From the NCBI GenBank assembly GCA_029879825.1, contig JAOUPL010000005.1:1-25968 (forward strand): a stretch of DNA of 25,968 nucleotides, read 5' to 3'. The DNA is from Candidatus Bathyarchaeota archaeon. Its GTDB lineage: Archaea > Thermoproteota > Bathyarchaeia > Bathyarchaeales > Bathyarchaeaceae. Positions 1 through 7,552 of the stretch are shown piece after piece; the stretch's first letter is position 1; each line of letters begins with the position of its first letter. The position numbers and the translations under genes were made by a program. The notes beneath the pieces are model-generated. The model worked only from the letters and a program-made list of their open reading frames with translations, was not told the origin of the DNA and made no database searches.

Positions 1-693
1 GTTGGAAAAGGGAGGGAAAACTCGAAATCCTTTATCCAATGTGAAAAGAAATCTCTGCTGTTCAATTTTCGTTCCTCGGAGTTTCGGTATCTCAATTTCC
101 CTGATTAGTCTACCATCGTAGTTGTCCTTTCTTAGGACAATGGCTCCATCGGCTACAAACTCCTCAATGCTTGTGCCAATCTTTTCACTTCCAGTTGGGA
201 CTTCCACAATGAGGATTGTAGTACATCCCAACTGTCTAACAAGCTTGCCCAAAATGTTGTGAATAACGATCCTTGCCTCTATTGGCTCCTTAAAGGCCTG
301 AGCCATGGCACTAAACGAGTCAATTACAAGCCTTTTAGCGTTTAACACTGTCACTTCTTCAAGAATCATTTCTAACACGGTTGAGAGGCCTTTTTCAGTC
401 ACGGTTGTAAAATCCAGAATCTTGACTTTTCCGTTTCCTTCTTCCTTCTTTCTCAAGTCATGCCCAAAAAATCTGGAAATGTTGTGGACGATAGTGTCTT
501 CGTTTTCTGCAAAAGATACGTATATCCCGCTCTCGCCATAATTTTCCGCCCCCTTAAACAGAAATTGCATGCTAAAAACTGTCTTGCCAGTTCCAGGGTT
601 CCCAGCCAAAAGAATCAGGCTTCCCCTCGGAAAGCCGCCTTCGATTAAAGGGTCTAAACCGTCAATGCCCGTTGAAACACGATTCTCGCTCAT
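1..693 (-). CDS. KaiC-like RecA-superfamily ATPase (C-terminus cut off by window edge)
   Basis: The reading frame starts at the ATG at 693-691 and stays open to base 1, giving 231 residues without a stop. Residues 31-38 (GNPGTGKT) are a Walker A P-loop. Residues 119-126 (AKRLVIDS) fit a Walker B strand. The opening, with STGIDGLDPLIEGGFPRGS, is typical of the KaiC-domain family, whose archaeal members are single-domain ATPases of mostly unknown role, some linked to signalling or motility. The missing end prevents telling one KaiC domain from two. It is divergent from the transglutaminase-like gene at 872, with 178 bases between them; a weak AT-rich element about 45 bases upstream of the ATG may be its promoter. 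Family assignment is secure; the cellular role is unknown. Confidence 0.85.
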   Translation of the reverse strand, partial: MSENRVSTGIDGLDPLIEGGFPRGSLILLAGNPGTGKTVFSMQFLFKGAENYGESGIYVSFAENEDTIVHNISRFFGHDLRKKEEGNGKVKILDFTTVTEKGLSTVLEMILEEVTVLNAKRLVIDSFSAMAQAFKEPIEARIVIHNILGKLVRQLGCTTILIVEVPTGSEKIGTSIEEFVADGAIVLRKDNYDGRLIREIEIPKLRGTKIEQQRFLFTLDKGFRVFPPFSN

Positions 694-871
694 AAGGCCT
701 AGCACCGGGGACTTCTCTACGTTAAGTTCGATTTTAAGTTATTGAATTCCCGATACAGATCTTCTATTCAGATTTTTCATCAAATTTTTCTTTTTTACTG
801 ATTTGAAATGCATAACTGCCCTTCATAATCGATTTCTATAGACTTTTCGTTATCTTCTGAAATGATGAAAA

Positions 872-2047
872 TTGATTAAACACCTAACTCTCATATCAAC
901 GCATCCATGGAAGAACATCACTATTACCCTTTTACTTTTGGCAGCATTTTTTCCCCCTTCTTGTTGTTTCGCCGCTAATTACGATTACACTTATGAGCTC
1001 CTCGATCATCCTGGTGGTTCCACAAATTATCGGCTGACAGTTTCAGTGACTTCCTCCCTATACGAATATTATCTGAGCAAGGATCACAACCTTCACATTT
1101 ATGATTTCGCGAAGTTCGTGACCCCTCACCCTTTGAAACCAATTGCTGATGATCTCTGGAGCATCTACAGCGACGATGAAGACTTTGCCAATGGAGTGCT
1201 CATGATCGTTCATCAGATCCCATACTTGGAAAGCGGTCCTCAAAAATATCCTGTTGAAACTATCGTTGAAAACGAAGGTGATTGTGACCTTTTTTCCTTC
1301 ATAGCTGCGTCCATAATGAAGGCTGGCGGATTAGACGTCGTCTTGTTGCTTTATGAGACGGAAAATCACATGAATGTGGGGGTTTATCTATCCGAAGAAC
1401 CAAACGATGCCAGGTCGTCCACTGTTTACTATTACACTCATGATGGAAAGCGATATTACGTGGCTGAGTGCACCGGAGACGATTGGAGGCATGGATGGCG
1501 GGTGGGCGAATGTGCCGACCTCCTTGAAGAAGCCTCAGCACGTATCATTACCCTTGAGGACTGCGAACAATCGTCGCCTGGACAAGTTTCATCAAGCTAC
1601 GGCGCTCTACAGGCCTCTTCTTTGTCCTTGGTGGTTTCCACGAGATTTGTGATTGCTAGAAGCGCCGTTACGCTAAGTGGTTACATTTCGCCTGCTTTGT
1701 CAAGTAAGAACGTCACGTTATATTTTAGTTCAAGTGGTTCTCCATCAAGTGTGCTGGTAACAGTTGTAACAGATTCCAATGGACGGTATTCGTACACGTG
1801 GCGTCCTTTCTCAGCCGGTATAAATTCCATGAGAGCAAGTTGGTCTGGAGACACTGATTATGCTGGTGCAGATAGCGGCATATGCACTCTTATCGTTATT
1901 CCTCTTGAGTGGTTGATGATGGGGGTTACGGTGATCGTTTTGTTGATCGTTCTCCTCGTTGTGACTTTGGCAACGCGAAGAAAACCACCAGAAGAACTTG
2001 AAGCCTTCGAAGAATGGGAAGTCGTCGACTACCCAGAATACTCTTGA
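872..2047 (+). CDS. Secreted, membrane-anchored transglutaminase-like protein with Ig-like domain
   Basis: 391 residues from a TTG start; an in-frame TGA at 866-868 rules out a longer form, and the nearby ATGs are in other frames. Residues 13-35 form an uncleaved or cleaved signal segment (hydrophobic core ending near SCCFAAN). Residues 90-235 look like a transglutaminase/cysteine-protease-like domain: Cys138 in the EGDCDLF motif, His166 in ENHMNVG, and an acidic residue near Glu199-Asp203 would make the Cys-His-Asp/Glu triad. Residues 250-343 are Ser/Thr/Val rich with a beta-sandwich pattern (SNGRYSYTW, YAGADSG), like Ig-like surface repeats. Residues 346-368 are a membrane helix followed by RRK and an acidic tail of about 20 residues, giving an outside domain and a short cytoplasmic tail. 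Substrate unknown. A different thiol activity, or none, is possible. Confidence 0.75.
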   Translation: MIKHLTLISTHPWKNITITLLLLAAFFPPSCCFAANYDYTYELLDHPGGSTNYRLTVSVTSSLYEYYLSKDHNLHIYDFAKFVTPHPLKPIADDLWSIYSDDEDFANGVLMIVHQIPYLESGPQKYPVETIVENEGDCDLFSFIAASIMKAGGLDVVLLLYETENHMNVGVYLSEEPNDARSSTVYYYTHDGKRYYVAECTGDDWRHGWRVGECADLLEEASARIITLEDCEQSSPGQVSSSYGALQASSLSLVVSTRFVIARSAVTLSGYISPALSSKNVTLYFSSSGSPSSVLVTVVTDSNGRYSYTWRPFSAGINSMRASWSGDTDYAGADSGICTLIVIPLEWLMMGVTVIVLLIVLLVVTLATRRKPPEELEAFEEWEVVDYPEYS

Positions 2048-2071
2048 AAATCTTATCTAACAGAATTAGTT

Positions 2072-2081
2072 GCATAAATAT
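2072..2081 (+). promoter_or_regulatory. Probable TATA box for the B3/B4-domain gene
   Basis: The element GCATAAATAT lies 27 bases before the ATG at 2109, a distance that would put the transcription start just at or before the ribosome site. A GAGG at 2098-2101 is 7 bases from the ATG. Position and AT-rich core fit an archaeal TATA box; the evidence is sequence pattern only. Confidence 0.5.
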
Positions 2082-2108
2082 CTAAGCCACAGGGGATGAG
2101 GCAAACTC

Positions 2109-2771
2109 ATGAACCTTAAAATCGACGCTCAACTCAAAACTCGTTTTTCAGACTTAACCGTCCTAACATGCAACGTCAAAGACGTAAAGGTCAAGAAGCA
2201 AAACGTTGAACTGGAAAAATTTAAGGACGAAATAATGGAGAAGGTTAGGGAAAAGTATGACCTAGACTCGGCAAAGAATCTGCCAACCTTTAGGGCGTAT
2301 CGAGATTTTTTCTGGAGGGTAGGAATAGATCCCACAAAAAATCGACCTGCTGCAGAGGCTTTGATTCGAAGGATTCTAGGGGGAAAAACTATACCTCGCA
2401 TAAACACCCTTGTTGACGCCTATAACCTGGCCTCCATCAAAACTGAGATAGCCCTCGCAGCCTTCGACGCAAATAAACTGAAGGGAGGCCTCATCATGCG
2501 GTTTGCAGAAAAGACAGAGAAATTCCTAGGAATAGGCATGGAAAAACCCATGCTTCTCCAAGGAGGCGAAATAGTTGTCTCTGACAGTGAAAAACTGGTG
2601 GCCATATACCCGTATCGGGATGCAGACAGCACGAAGATAACGGATAAAACAAAAAATGTCATGCTCTTGGTTTGCGGAGTTCCAGGCATCGCAGAAGAAA
2701 CTTTGCAAAACGCCGCACAGGTGGCACTGGACTATATCACTCGCTTTTGTGGCGGAGAAGGTAAAATATAG
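2109..2771 (+). CDS. B3/B4 domain protein (phenylalanyl-tRNA synthetase beta editing-domain-like)
   Basis: 220 residues from an ATG with GAGG 7 bases upstream. Residues 60-110 carry the B3/B4 signature: TFRAYRDFFWRVGIDPTKNR, then a conserved PAAEAL-RRI stretch, then IPRINTLVDAYNLASI. This domain is the editing module of the beta subunit of phenylalanyl-tRNA synthetase; free-standing copies (COG3382 type) are common in archaea and bacteria and may clear mischarged tRNA or bind an amino acid, but most have no tested function. The rest (120-215) fits the second half of the domain, with a VMLLVCGVPG strand. It has its own likely promoter and is not clearly in an operon with its neighbours. Family sure, function inferred. 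Confidence 0.8.
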   Translation: MNLKIDAQLKTRFSDLTVLTCNVKDVKVKKQNVELEKFKDEIMEKVREKYDLDSAKNLPTFRAYRDFFWRVGIDPTKNRPAAEALIRRILGGKTIPRINTLVDAYNLASIKTEIALAAFDANKLKGGLIMRFAEKTEKFLGIGMEKPMLLQGGEIVVSDSEKLVAIYPYRDADSTKITDKTKNVMLLVCGVPGIAEETLQNAAQVALDYITRFCGGEGKI

Positions 2772-2830
2772 TTTCCTACCTGCATGCGCGCACAACGCAA
2801 GTGTGTTGACGGCTACGTTGCCTTAGAGAA

Positions 2831-2840
2831 GATTTATAGT
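2831..2840 (+). promoter_or_regulatory. Probable TATA box for the small basic protein gene
   Basis: GATTTATAGT lies about 50 bases before the ATG at 2889, in the 117-base gap after the B3/B4 gene. The fit to an archaeal TATA box is moderate and no strong ribosome site follows. Confidence 0.35.
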
Positions 2841-2888
2841 GTTGCTTTTGCATATACTATTTCCACCGCTTTCAGGGTATAGAGCATT

Positions 2889-3233
2889 ATGACCGAAGAA
2901 TCGAAACCACAAGCCAATGAAGAAGAAGTAACAAAACTCATGATTGATAGACCATCCGACTTTAGATTTCACGCGGCTTATCTGGCCTATTCTGAGACTT
3001 GGGACAAAATAATTTCACAAGAGACGAAAAGAGAGTTGAACGAAATTATGTCATTACTCTCTAAAGAGGAGATAAACTATTCAAGTTTCTACAAGAGGCT
3101 AGATGAATACAGAAGACAGAGTTCAACACACTACGCCTTTCCTAGACAAAGGATAGAAACTCAGAGAAAGAGGGACTGGAGAAAAAGGCAAAACAAGGAT
3201 ATGAGGAACGCAAGATATAGAGGAAAACGCTAA
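2889..3233 (+). CDS. Hypothetical small protein with very basic C-terminus
   Basis: 114 residues, ATG start, no recognised family. The N-terminus (1-15) is acidic and probably disordered. Residues 20-75 appear helical, with a RPSDFRFHAAYLAYSETWDK stretch. The last 30 residues are dominated by Arg and Lys (for example RKRDWRKRQNKDMRN), which could bind nucleic acid or ribosomes; this is only a composition argument. It ends 16 bases before the end of the convergent dehydrogenase gene. Codon and residue make-up look like a real gene rather than a chance frame, and nothing overlaps it. Function unknown. Confidence 0.65.
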   Translation: MTEESKPQANEEEVTKLMIDRPSDFRFHAAYLAYSETWDKIISQETKRELNEIMSLLSKEEINYSSFYKRLDEYRRQSSTHYAFPRQRIETQRKRDWRKRQNKDMRNARYRGKR

Positions 3234-3249
3234 GGACAGAGCTTCCCAG

Positions 3250-4245
3250 CTACGCTTTTAGCGCATCTATTATTGCTTCCGCGACTTCATGAGTGGTTGA
3301 GGTTCCACCAAGGTCGGGAGTCAAATGTTTTTCCTCTTTTAAAACGGTTAAAACAGCATTTTCAACTTGTTCAGCCCATTTGTTTTCACCTAGATAGTTT
3401 AACATCATTTTGGCAGACAATATAGCTGCCATCGGATTAGCTATCCCTTTTCCCGCAATGTCAGGAGCAGAGCCGTGAACTGGCTCAAACAAAGCATAGT
3501 CGTCTCCTATATTTGCGCTTGAAGCTATTCCTAGCCCTCCAACCAAACCAGCTGCTTCATCAGAAAGGATGTCTCCAAAAAGATTAGACGTAAGAATCAC
3601 GTCAAAGACTTGAGGTTTCAAAACAAGATTCATGGCAGCAACATCAACAAACAATTCATTCACCTCCACTTCGGGATAATCCTTGGCAACAAGAAGCGAA
3701 GCCTCTCGAAAAAGACCACAAGATTTTCGCAAAACATTTGCCTTCGTAACTATAGTCACCTTTCTACGTCTCTTCATCGCCAGATTAAACGCAAACCTAG
3801 CAATCCTCTCAGATGCCCTCCTCGTAATCATTCTGAGAGTAAAGGCTGAATCTTCTAATTCAAACTCTATTCCACTGTACAAGCCTTCCGTGTTTTCCCG
3901 AACAATTACTAAGTCAACGTCTTTTACGCTGCTTCGAATCGGGTAGCTTTTAGCGGGCCTCACATTTGCATACAAGTCCAACGCCTTCCTCAAGGTCACA
4001 ACTGCGCTTCTGTAATCTGCAACACCAACAGGCGTCGTTGTAGCACCAAACAAACAGGCCTGAGTTCCCTTAATTTTAGGCAACACGTCTTCAGGAACCG
4101 ACGTGCCAACTTTTTTAAAAACTTCGTATCCAACTTCCAAATACCAAAAATCAAACTCTAGACCAGTACTTTCTAGAACACAAACCGCTTCAGGAACCAC
4201 GGTCTTGCCAATTCCGTCTCCCGGAATCACAGCTATCTTATACAT
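3250..4245 (-). CDS. leuB: 3-isopropylmalate / homoisocitrate dehydrogenase family
   Basis: 331 residues, a normal length for archaeal beta-decarboxylating dehydrogenases. Visible family residues: Tyr123 (GLYSG), Lys168 (VTKAN), Asp201, Asp225 and Asp229 for acid-base chemistry and metal, and the NAD loop EPVHGSAPDIAGKGIANP near 254-271. The substrate helix reads TLRKALDLYANVRPAKS, a form shared by homoisocitrate dehydrogenases and by archaeal enzymes that take both substrates. By eye the position of the homoisocitrate-binding arginine of the Thermus enzyme is a valine here, so the substrate cannot be fixed. It would oxidise and decarboxylate 3-isopropylmalate (leucine) or homoisocitrate (lysine by aminoadipate). 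It overlaps the small dehydratase subunit by 8 bases, so it is the last gene of the operon. hicDH is the alternative name. Confidence 0.88.
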   Translation of the reverse strand: MYKIAVIPGDGIGKTVVPEAVCVLESTGLEFDFWYLEVGYEVFKKVGTSVPEDVLPKIKGTQACLFGATTTPVGVADYRSAVVTLRKALDLYANVRPAKSYPIRSSVKDVDLVIVRENTEGLYSGIEFELEDSAFTLRMITRRASERIARFAFNLAMKRRRKVTIVTKANVLRKSCGLFREASLLVAKDYPEVEVNELFVDVAAMNLVLKPQVFDVILTSNLFGDILSDEAAGLVGGLGIASSANIGDDYALFEPVHGSAPDIAGKGIANPMAAILSAKMMLNYLGENKWAEQVENAVLTVLKEEKHLTPDLGGTSTTHEVAEAIIDALKA

Positions 4246-4717
4246 ATCCCTCGCTTCGAAGAAAGTTTACTAAGCCTCCCTTCTCCACGATTTTTTGGAT
4301 GAACTTTGGCAACGGTTTTGCCTTAAGAACCATATCCTTGGTTTTGTCGCGAATTTGTCCAGTCTCAAAGTTTATTTCAACCAAGTCACCGTCGTCAATT
4401 CTGTCAACTTCTTCACAAACAAAGAGAGGCAAGCCAATGTTTATGGCGTTTCTGAAAAATATGCGGGCAAAAGATTTGGCTAATACTGCACTGACTCCAG
4501 CGGCTTTTATCGCCACTGGCGCATGTTCCCTCGAAGAGCCGCATCCAAAATTTTCTCCCGCAACTATTATGTCTCCCGCTTTGACTTCTCTGGCAAATTC
4601 TGGTCTGTGCTCTATGAAAGCTATTTTCCCTAGCTTTGTTTTGTCTGTTGTGATGGTGTACCTTCCCGGTGTTATAAGATCAGTATTTACGTCGTTTCCA
4701 AACTTCCAAGCTCTCAC
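4238..4717 (-). CDS. leuD: 3-isopropylmalate dehydratase / homoaconitase small subunit
   Basis: 159 residues, the usual size of the separate swivel-domain subunit. GTG start in a GTGA overlap with the large-subunit stop (4714-4717), a sign of translational coupling. Motifs: NTDLITPGRY at 11-20, GENFGCGSSREHAP near 54-67 and AKSFARIFFRNAINIGLPL after it. It partners the 4Fe-4S large subunit in the isomerisation of isopropylmalate, or the homocitrate to homoisocitrate steps. The substrate loop after GRY reads YTIT (20-23); in characterised methanogen enzymes the corresponding loop is YLRT in homoaconitase and YLVY-like in isopropylmalate isomerase (from memory of the family literature), so the loop here matches neither. 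Confidence 0.9.
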   Translation of the reverse strand: MRAWKFGNDVNTDLITPGRYTITTDKTKLGKIAFIEHRPEFAREVKAGDIIVAGENFGCGSSREHAPVAIKAAGVSAVLAKSFARIFFRNAINIGLPLFVCEEVDRIDDGDLVEINFETGQIRDKTKDMVLKAKPLPKFIQKIVEKGGLVNFLRSEGYV

Positions 4718-5949
4718 ACGTATCCCCTCGGATCAACAATTTCTCCAGCTAGGGCAGAGGCTGCAACAGTTGCCGGAGACGCTAGATAGATCTCTGCTTT
4801 TGGATGCCCCATCCTCCCGCTAAAGTTTCTGTTTTGAGTGGAAATACACGTTTCTCCCTCAGCAAGCACTCCTTCATGCCTACCAACGCAGGGACCGCAA
4901 CCGGGATTACAGATGATTCCTCCAGATTTGATGATTTCCTGTAAGTATCCCTTGCCAAAGGTGTCGAGGTAAATTTTGGTTGACGCAGGAATAACCAAAA
5001 GCCTAACATTTTCTGCGATTCTTTTTCCTTTCAAAATCTTAGTAGCTATCTCTATGTCCTCTGATCTTCCGTTGGTACAAGTTCCAATGTAGGCTTGATC
5101 TATCTTTTCTCCTTCAACGCTGGTAACCGGTTTTACGTTGTCCACGGTGGGGGGGCACGCAACTTGGGGCCCAATTGTGTCCACTTGTATTTCATATTCA
5201 TCCTCGTAAACAGCGTCTTTGTCACTTTCGAAGATCTTTCCTTCTCTTCCAAGAAAGTTTCGGGTTTTTTCGTCTGCTTCGATGATACCGTTTTTGGCTC
5301 CCATCTCCACAGCCATATTACACAAGGTGAGGCGAGAAGAGACACTTGCGTTTTTCACGTAATCTCCTGTAAATTCAGCAGCCTTGTAGAGGGCTCCGTC
5401 AGCTCCCACCTGTCCAATGATGTTCAAGATAACGTCCTTGGCGTAGACGCCTTTTTCGGGCGAACCAGACAGGTTAAATTCTAAACTTTCCGGAATCTTG
5501 AACCAACATTTTCCAGTCGCCATAGCTCCAGCAATGTCGGTTGATCCTAAACCGGTTGAAAAAGCCCCTACAGCTCCTTCAGTGCAGGTATGGGAATCTG
5601 CCCCGACTATAACGTTCCCGGGAGAAACGAATTTTTCAACAAGAATCTGGTGGCAAACTCCGTCCGTGAAGAAGTTGGGAATTTTCTGTTCTGTTACGAA
5701 GTTTCTAACTTTTTGATGAAGTCTAGCTGCGTCTACGCTTGGTGCAGGAAAGAAATGATCAAATACTATCACAATTTTGTCCGGATCGAAAACCTTTTTT
5801 CCGATTTTGTATAGGCCTTCAACGGCTAGGGGAGCTGTAGAGTCGTGAGCCATCACAATATCAACGTCGGCGATCACAACGTCCCCTGAAGCCACCTCAC
5901 TCTTGCGAGAAGCGTTTGCCAGAATTTTTTCTGTGATTGTCAGTCCCAT
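4714..5949 (-). CDS. leuC: 3-isopropylmalate dehydratase / homoaconitase large subunit
   Basis: 411 residues from the ATG at 5949-5947. A TTG three codons earlier (5958) is also open, but AAGGAG at 5964-5959 sits 9 bases before the ATG, which decides the start. The 4Fe-4S cysteines are Cys291 (GTCTNGR), Cys351 and Cys354 (NPGCGPC). GADSHTCTEGAVGAFSTGLG at 116-135 is the aconitase-superfamily core. With the small subunit it forms a heteromeric hydro-lyase in the cytoplasm. Its first 53 bases lie inside the end of the upstream synthase gene and its stop overlaps the small-subunit start, so all four genes are likely one transcript. Isopropylmalate (leucine) versus homoaconitate (lysine) cannot be separated from this subunit. 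Confidence 0.92.
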   Translation of the reverse strand: MGLTITEKILANASRKSEVASGDVVIADVDIVMAHDSTAPLAVEGLYKIGKKVFDPDKIVIVFDHFFPAPSVDAARLHQKVRNFVTEQKIPNFFTDGVCHQILVEKFVSPGNVIVGADSHTCTEGAVGAFSTGLGSTDIAGAMATGKCWFKIPESLEFNLSGSPEKGVYAKDVILNIIGQVGADGALYKAAEFTGDYVKNASVSSRLTLCNMAVEMGAKNGIIEADEKTRNFLGREGKIFESDKDAVYEDEYEIQVDTIGPQVACPPTVDNVKPVTSVEGEKIDQAYIGTCTNGRSEDIEIATKILKGKRIAENVRLLVIPASTKIYLDTFGKGYLQEIIKSGGIICNPGCGPCVGRHEGVLAEGETCISTQNRNFSGRMGHPKAEIYLASPATVAASALAGEIVDPRGYV

Positions 5950-7216
5950 GAAAGTCAACTCCTTGGATTTCCATGATTAATTCTTTAAGCTCACTTGGCG
6001 TGTAGGCACTCCGCCTACCATCATGCGAAAAAGATGTCTTTATCTTTGAAAGAACTTTTTCCGCTAAGTTTTCTGAGATGTTCATTCCAAGCTCATTTTC
6101 TGCAATATACATGATGCCATGTCTCCCGCAAAGTTCATCTATATACACTTTTCTTCTTTGCCCAACCAGTTCAGGTGGATAAAACTCATACGTCGACGGG
6201 TTCATGAAAACGCCTTGCTGGTGGATTCCTGAGCTATGAGCCGTAGCGTTTTTACCCGTTATTGGTTTATGGGGAGACACTCTTATTCCGGTAACATCTT
6301 CGACAATTTTTGTCAGTTCGGTTAACTGACTCATCTCAAACCGGCTCATTCCAAATAGTATATGTAACGCGGGAACGACTTCTTCTGTGGCAGCGATTCC
6401 CGCTCTTTCTCCAAGACCATTCACAGAAGATGACACTGTTGATGCTCCAGCTTCTACAGCAGCCATGGAATTAGCTAAAGCCAACCCCAGATCGTTGTGG
6501 CAATGTATTTCGATTGGAATGTCAATAACCTTTCTTATCTCTCTCACAAGAAACGCCATCCCACCAGGGTTTATGCATCCAAGGGTGTCAACAATTCTAG
6601 CCCTATCTGTTCCAGCTTCCTCCGCGGTTTTGAAGGCTTTTTTCAAGAAGTTTAAGTCGCTTTCTCTGGTTGTGTCCTCTGCGCTGTATATAACAAATAA
6701 TCCATAACTATCCGCATAACTGATGGAATCAGCTAGCTTATCCAGATACTCTTCTTGGCTCATGTTATGAAACTTATGTTTTCTATGGTAGTGAGATACG
6801 GAAAAGGATACTACCACCCCATCAGCACCAGTGTCCGCAACAGCATCTATATCTTCGTGCTTGGCTCTGGCAAAGGCAGATATCTGGGCGTCTAGATTCA
6901 TGTTCACTAGGGCTTCGATGCATTTTCTTTGTTTTTCTGAAGCCGCTGGAAATCCAGATTCTATCTCTTGTATCCCCACTTCGTCTAACTTCTTAGCAAT
7001 CCTCAGTTTATCTTCTATGCTGAAGACAACTCCTGGTGTTTGTTCTCCCTCCCTTAAAGTGCTGTCATGGACGACGTGCTCATCCATTGAGGGAGAATTA
7101 TAGGCGACAAAGTTGTATGGGCTCGGGAGGATTCCTTCTCTGTTTAATCTTCTTAGGATCTTTTCTCCACGTTCGCTAAGGTATTCCTCTTCCAATTCAT
7201 TAAACCATCCTTCCAC
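5897..7216 (-). CDS. 2-isopropylmalate / homocitrate synthase family enzyme
   Basis: 439 residues from a GTG; no in-frame ATG until Met44. The DRE-TIM metallolyase domain begins with HDSTLREGEQTPGV (50-63): Asp51 metal ligand, Arg54 and Glu55 catalytic. HCHND at 238-242 gives the HxH metal ligands, and SVNGLGERAGIA (264-275) is the second signature. DSTLREGEQ leans to homocitrate synthase, but isopropylmalate synthase cannot be excluded. It condenses acetyl-CoA with 2-oxoglutarate or 2-oxoisovalerate. After about residue 335 there is an accessory region with VGQRRKVYIDELCGRHGI, but the protein is too short for the usual C-terminal leucine-feedback domain. Residues 1-43 are an uncommon N-terminal extension; Met44 is an alternative start. 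First gene of the four-gene operon, next to the Lrp regulator. Confidence 0.85.
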   Translation of the reverse strand: MEGWFNELEEEYLSERGEKILRRLNREGILPSPYNFVAYNSPSMDEHVVHDSTLREGEQTPGVVFSIEDKLRIAKKLDEVGIQEIESGFPAASEKQRKCIEALVNMNLDAQISAFARAKHEDIDAVADTGADGVVVSFSVSHYHRKHKFHNMSQEEYLDKLADSISYADSYGLFVIYSAEDTTRESDLNFLKKAFKTAEEAGTDRARIVDTLGCINPGGMAFLVREIRKVIDIPIEIHCHNDLGLALANSMAAVEAGASTVSSSVNGLGERAGIAATEEVVPALHILFGMSRFEMSQLTELTKIVEDVTGIRVSPHKPITGKNATAHSSGIHQQGVFMNPSTYEFYPPELVGQRRKVYIDELCGRHGIMYIAENELGMNISENLAEKVLSKIKTSFSHDGRRSAYTPSELKELIMEIQGVDFHGTDNHRKNSGKRFSQE

Positions 7217-7382
7217 ATGTGTTTTGCTGAGTTGAGATTAGCAGAGTATGGAAAACGCACTGATATATATATTTTTTGTAAAACCTAATTCTGTGAAATA
7301 CGAAAAGATTAAATTCATTTCTAAATCCGCAATTGAAGTCTGAAAAAACCTTTGCTGTGAATAAGCGTGACGGATGATTCAT
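7200..7382 (-). CDS. Possible small leader ORF upstream of the homocitrate/isopropylmalate synthase gene
   Basis: 60 codons from the ATG at 7382-7380, whose end overlaps the synthase start by 17 bases in another frame. The reason to list it is the GGAGGAG (7397-7391), one of the strongest ribosome sites in the window, placed 8 bases before this ATG, and a TATA-like box about 60 bases further up. Against it: the peptide is rich in Phe, Tyr, His and Cys and does not have the Lys/Glu balance of nearby genes, and no family is recognised. It may be a leader whose translation affects the operon, a small protein, or a false frame. Confidence 0.3.
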   Translation of the reverse strand: MNHPSRLFTAKVFSDFNCGFRNEFNLFVFHRIRFYKKYIYQCVFHTLLISTQQNTCGRMV

Positions 7383-7416
7383 TGCGTAGACTCCTCCACG
7401 ACGATGCGTTTCCAAG

Positions 7417-7428
7417 TTTTACGTAAAA
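7417..7428. promoter_or_regulatory. Palindrome TTTTACGTAAAA at a predicted transcription start
   Basis: A perfect 12-base palindrome about 25 bases downstream of the TATA-like CTTTATATTT (7450-7441, minus strand), so at or next to the expected start of a transcript for the synthase operon. A dimeric regulator bound here would block initiation. Function is inferred from position alone. Confidence 0.35.
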
Positions 7429-7440
7429 TGTTTCTATGTC

Positions 7441-7450
7441 AAATATAAAG
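7441..7450 (-). promoter_or_regulatory. TATA-like box upstream of the synthase operon
   Basis: On the minus strand this reads CTTTATATTT, close to the archaeal TATA consensus. It would start a transcript near 7420 that includes the small leader ORF and then the synthase operon. A second AT-rich TATA-like run at 7276-7262 may be an additional promoter. Confidence 0.45.
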
Positions 7451-7534
7451 ATTGCGAGCCTTTTTGTATACAAACGTAAAGAAAAAATAATAAAAACTGG
7501 ATGGATTTACGGTGAAGAGGATTGAAGTGTAAGG

Positions 7535-7552
7535 TTACACGAACGAATGTAA
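7535..7552. promoter_or_regulatory. Inverted repeat TTACA-N8-TGTAA, possible regulator site
   Basis: The arms TTACA and TGTAA pair perfectly around an 8-base centre, CGAACGAA; the site also contains GAACGAAT, a word found in the lrp and gdh upstream regions. The 18-base span suits an Lrp-type dimer. It lies downstream of lrp and about 320 bases upstream of the synthase start, so a direct role is uncertain. Confidence 0.25.

Noticed and set aside
853..870. CTGA followed by ATGATGA, like D and C boxes of a C/D guide RNA
   Set aside because: The partner C box upstream and D box downstream are missing, and the two boxes are only one or two bases apart.
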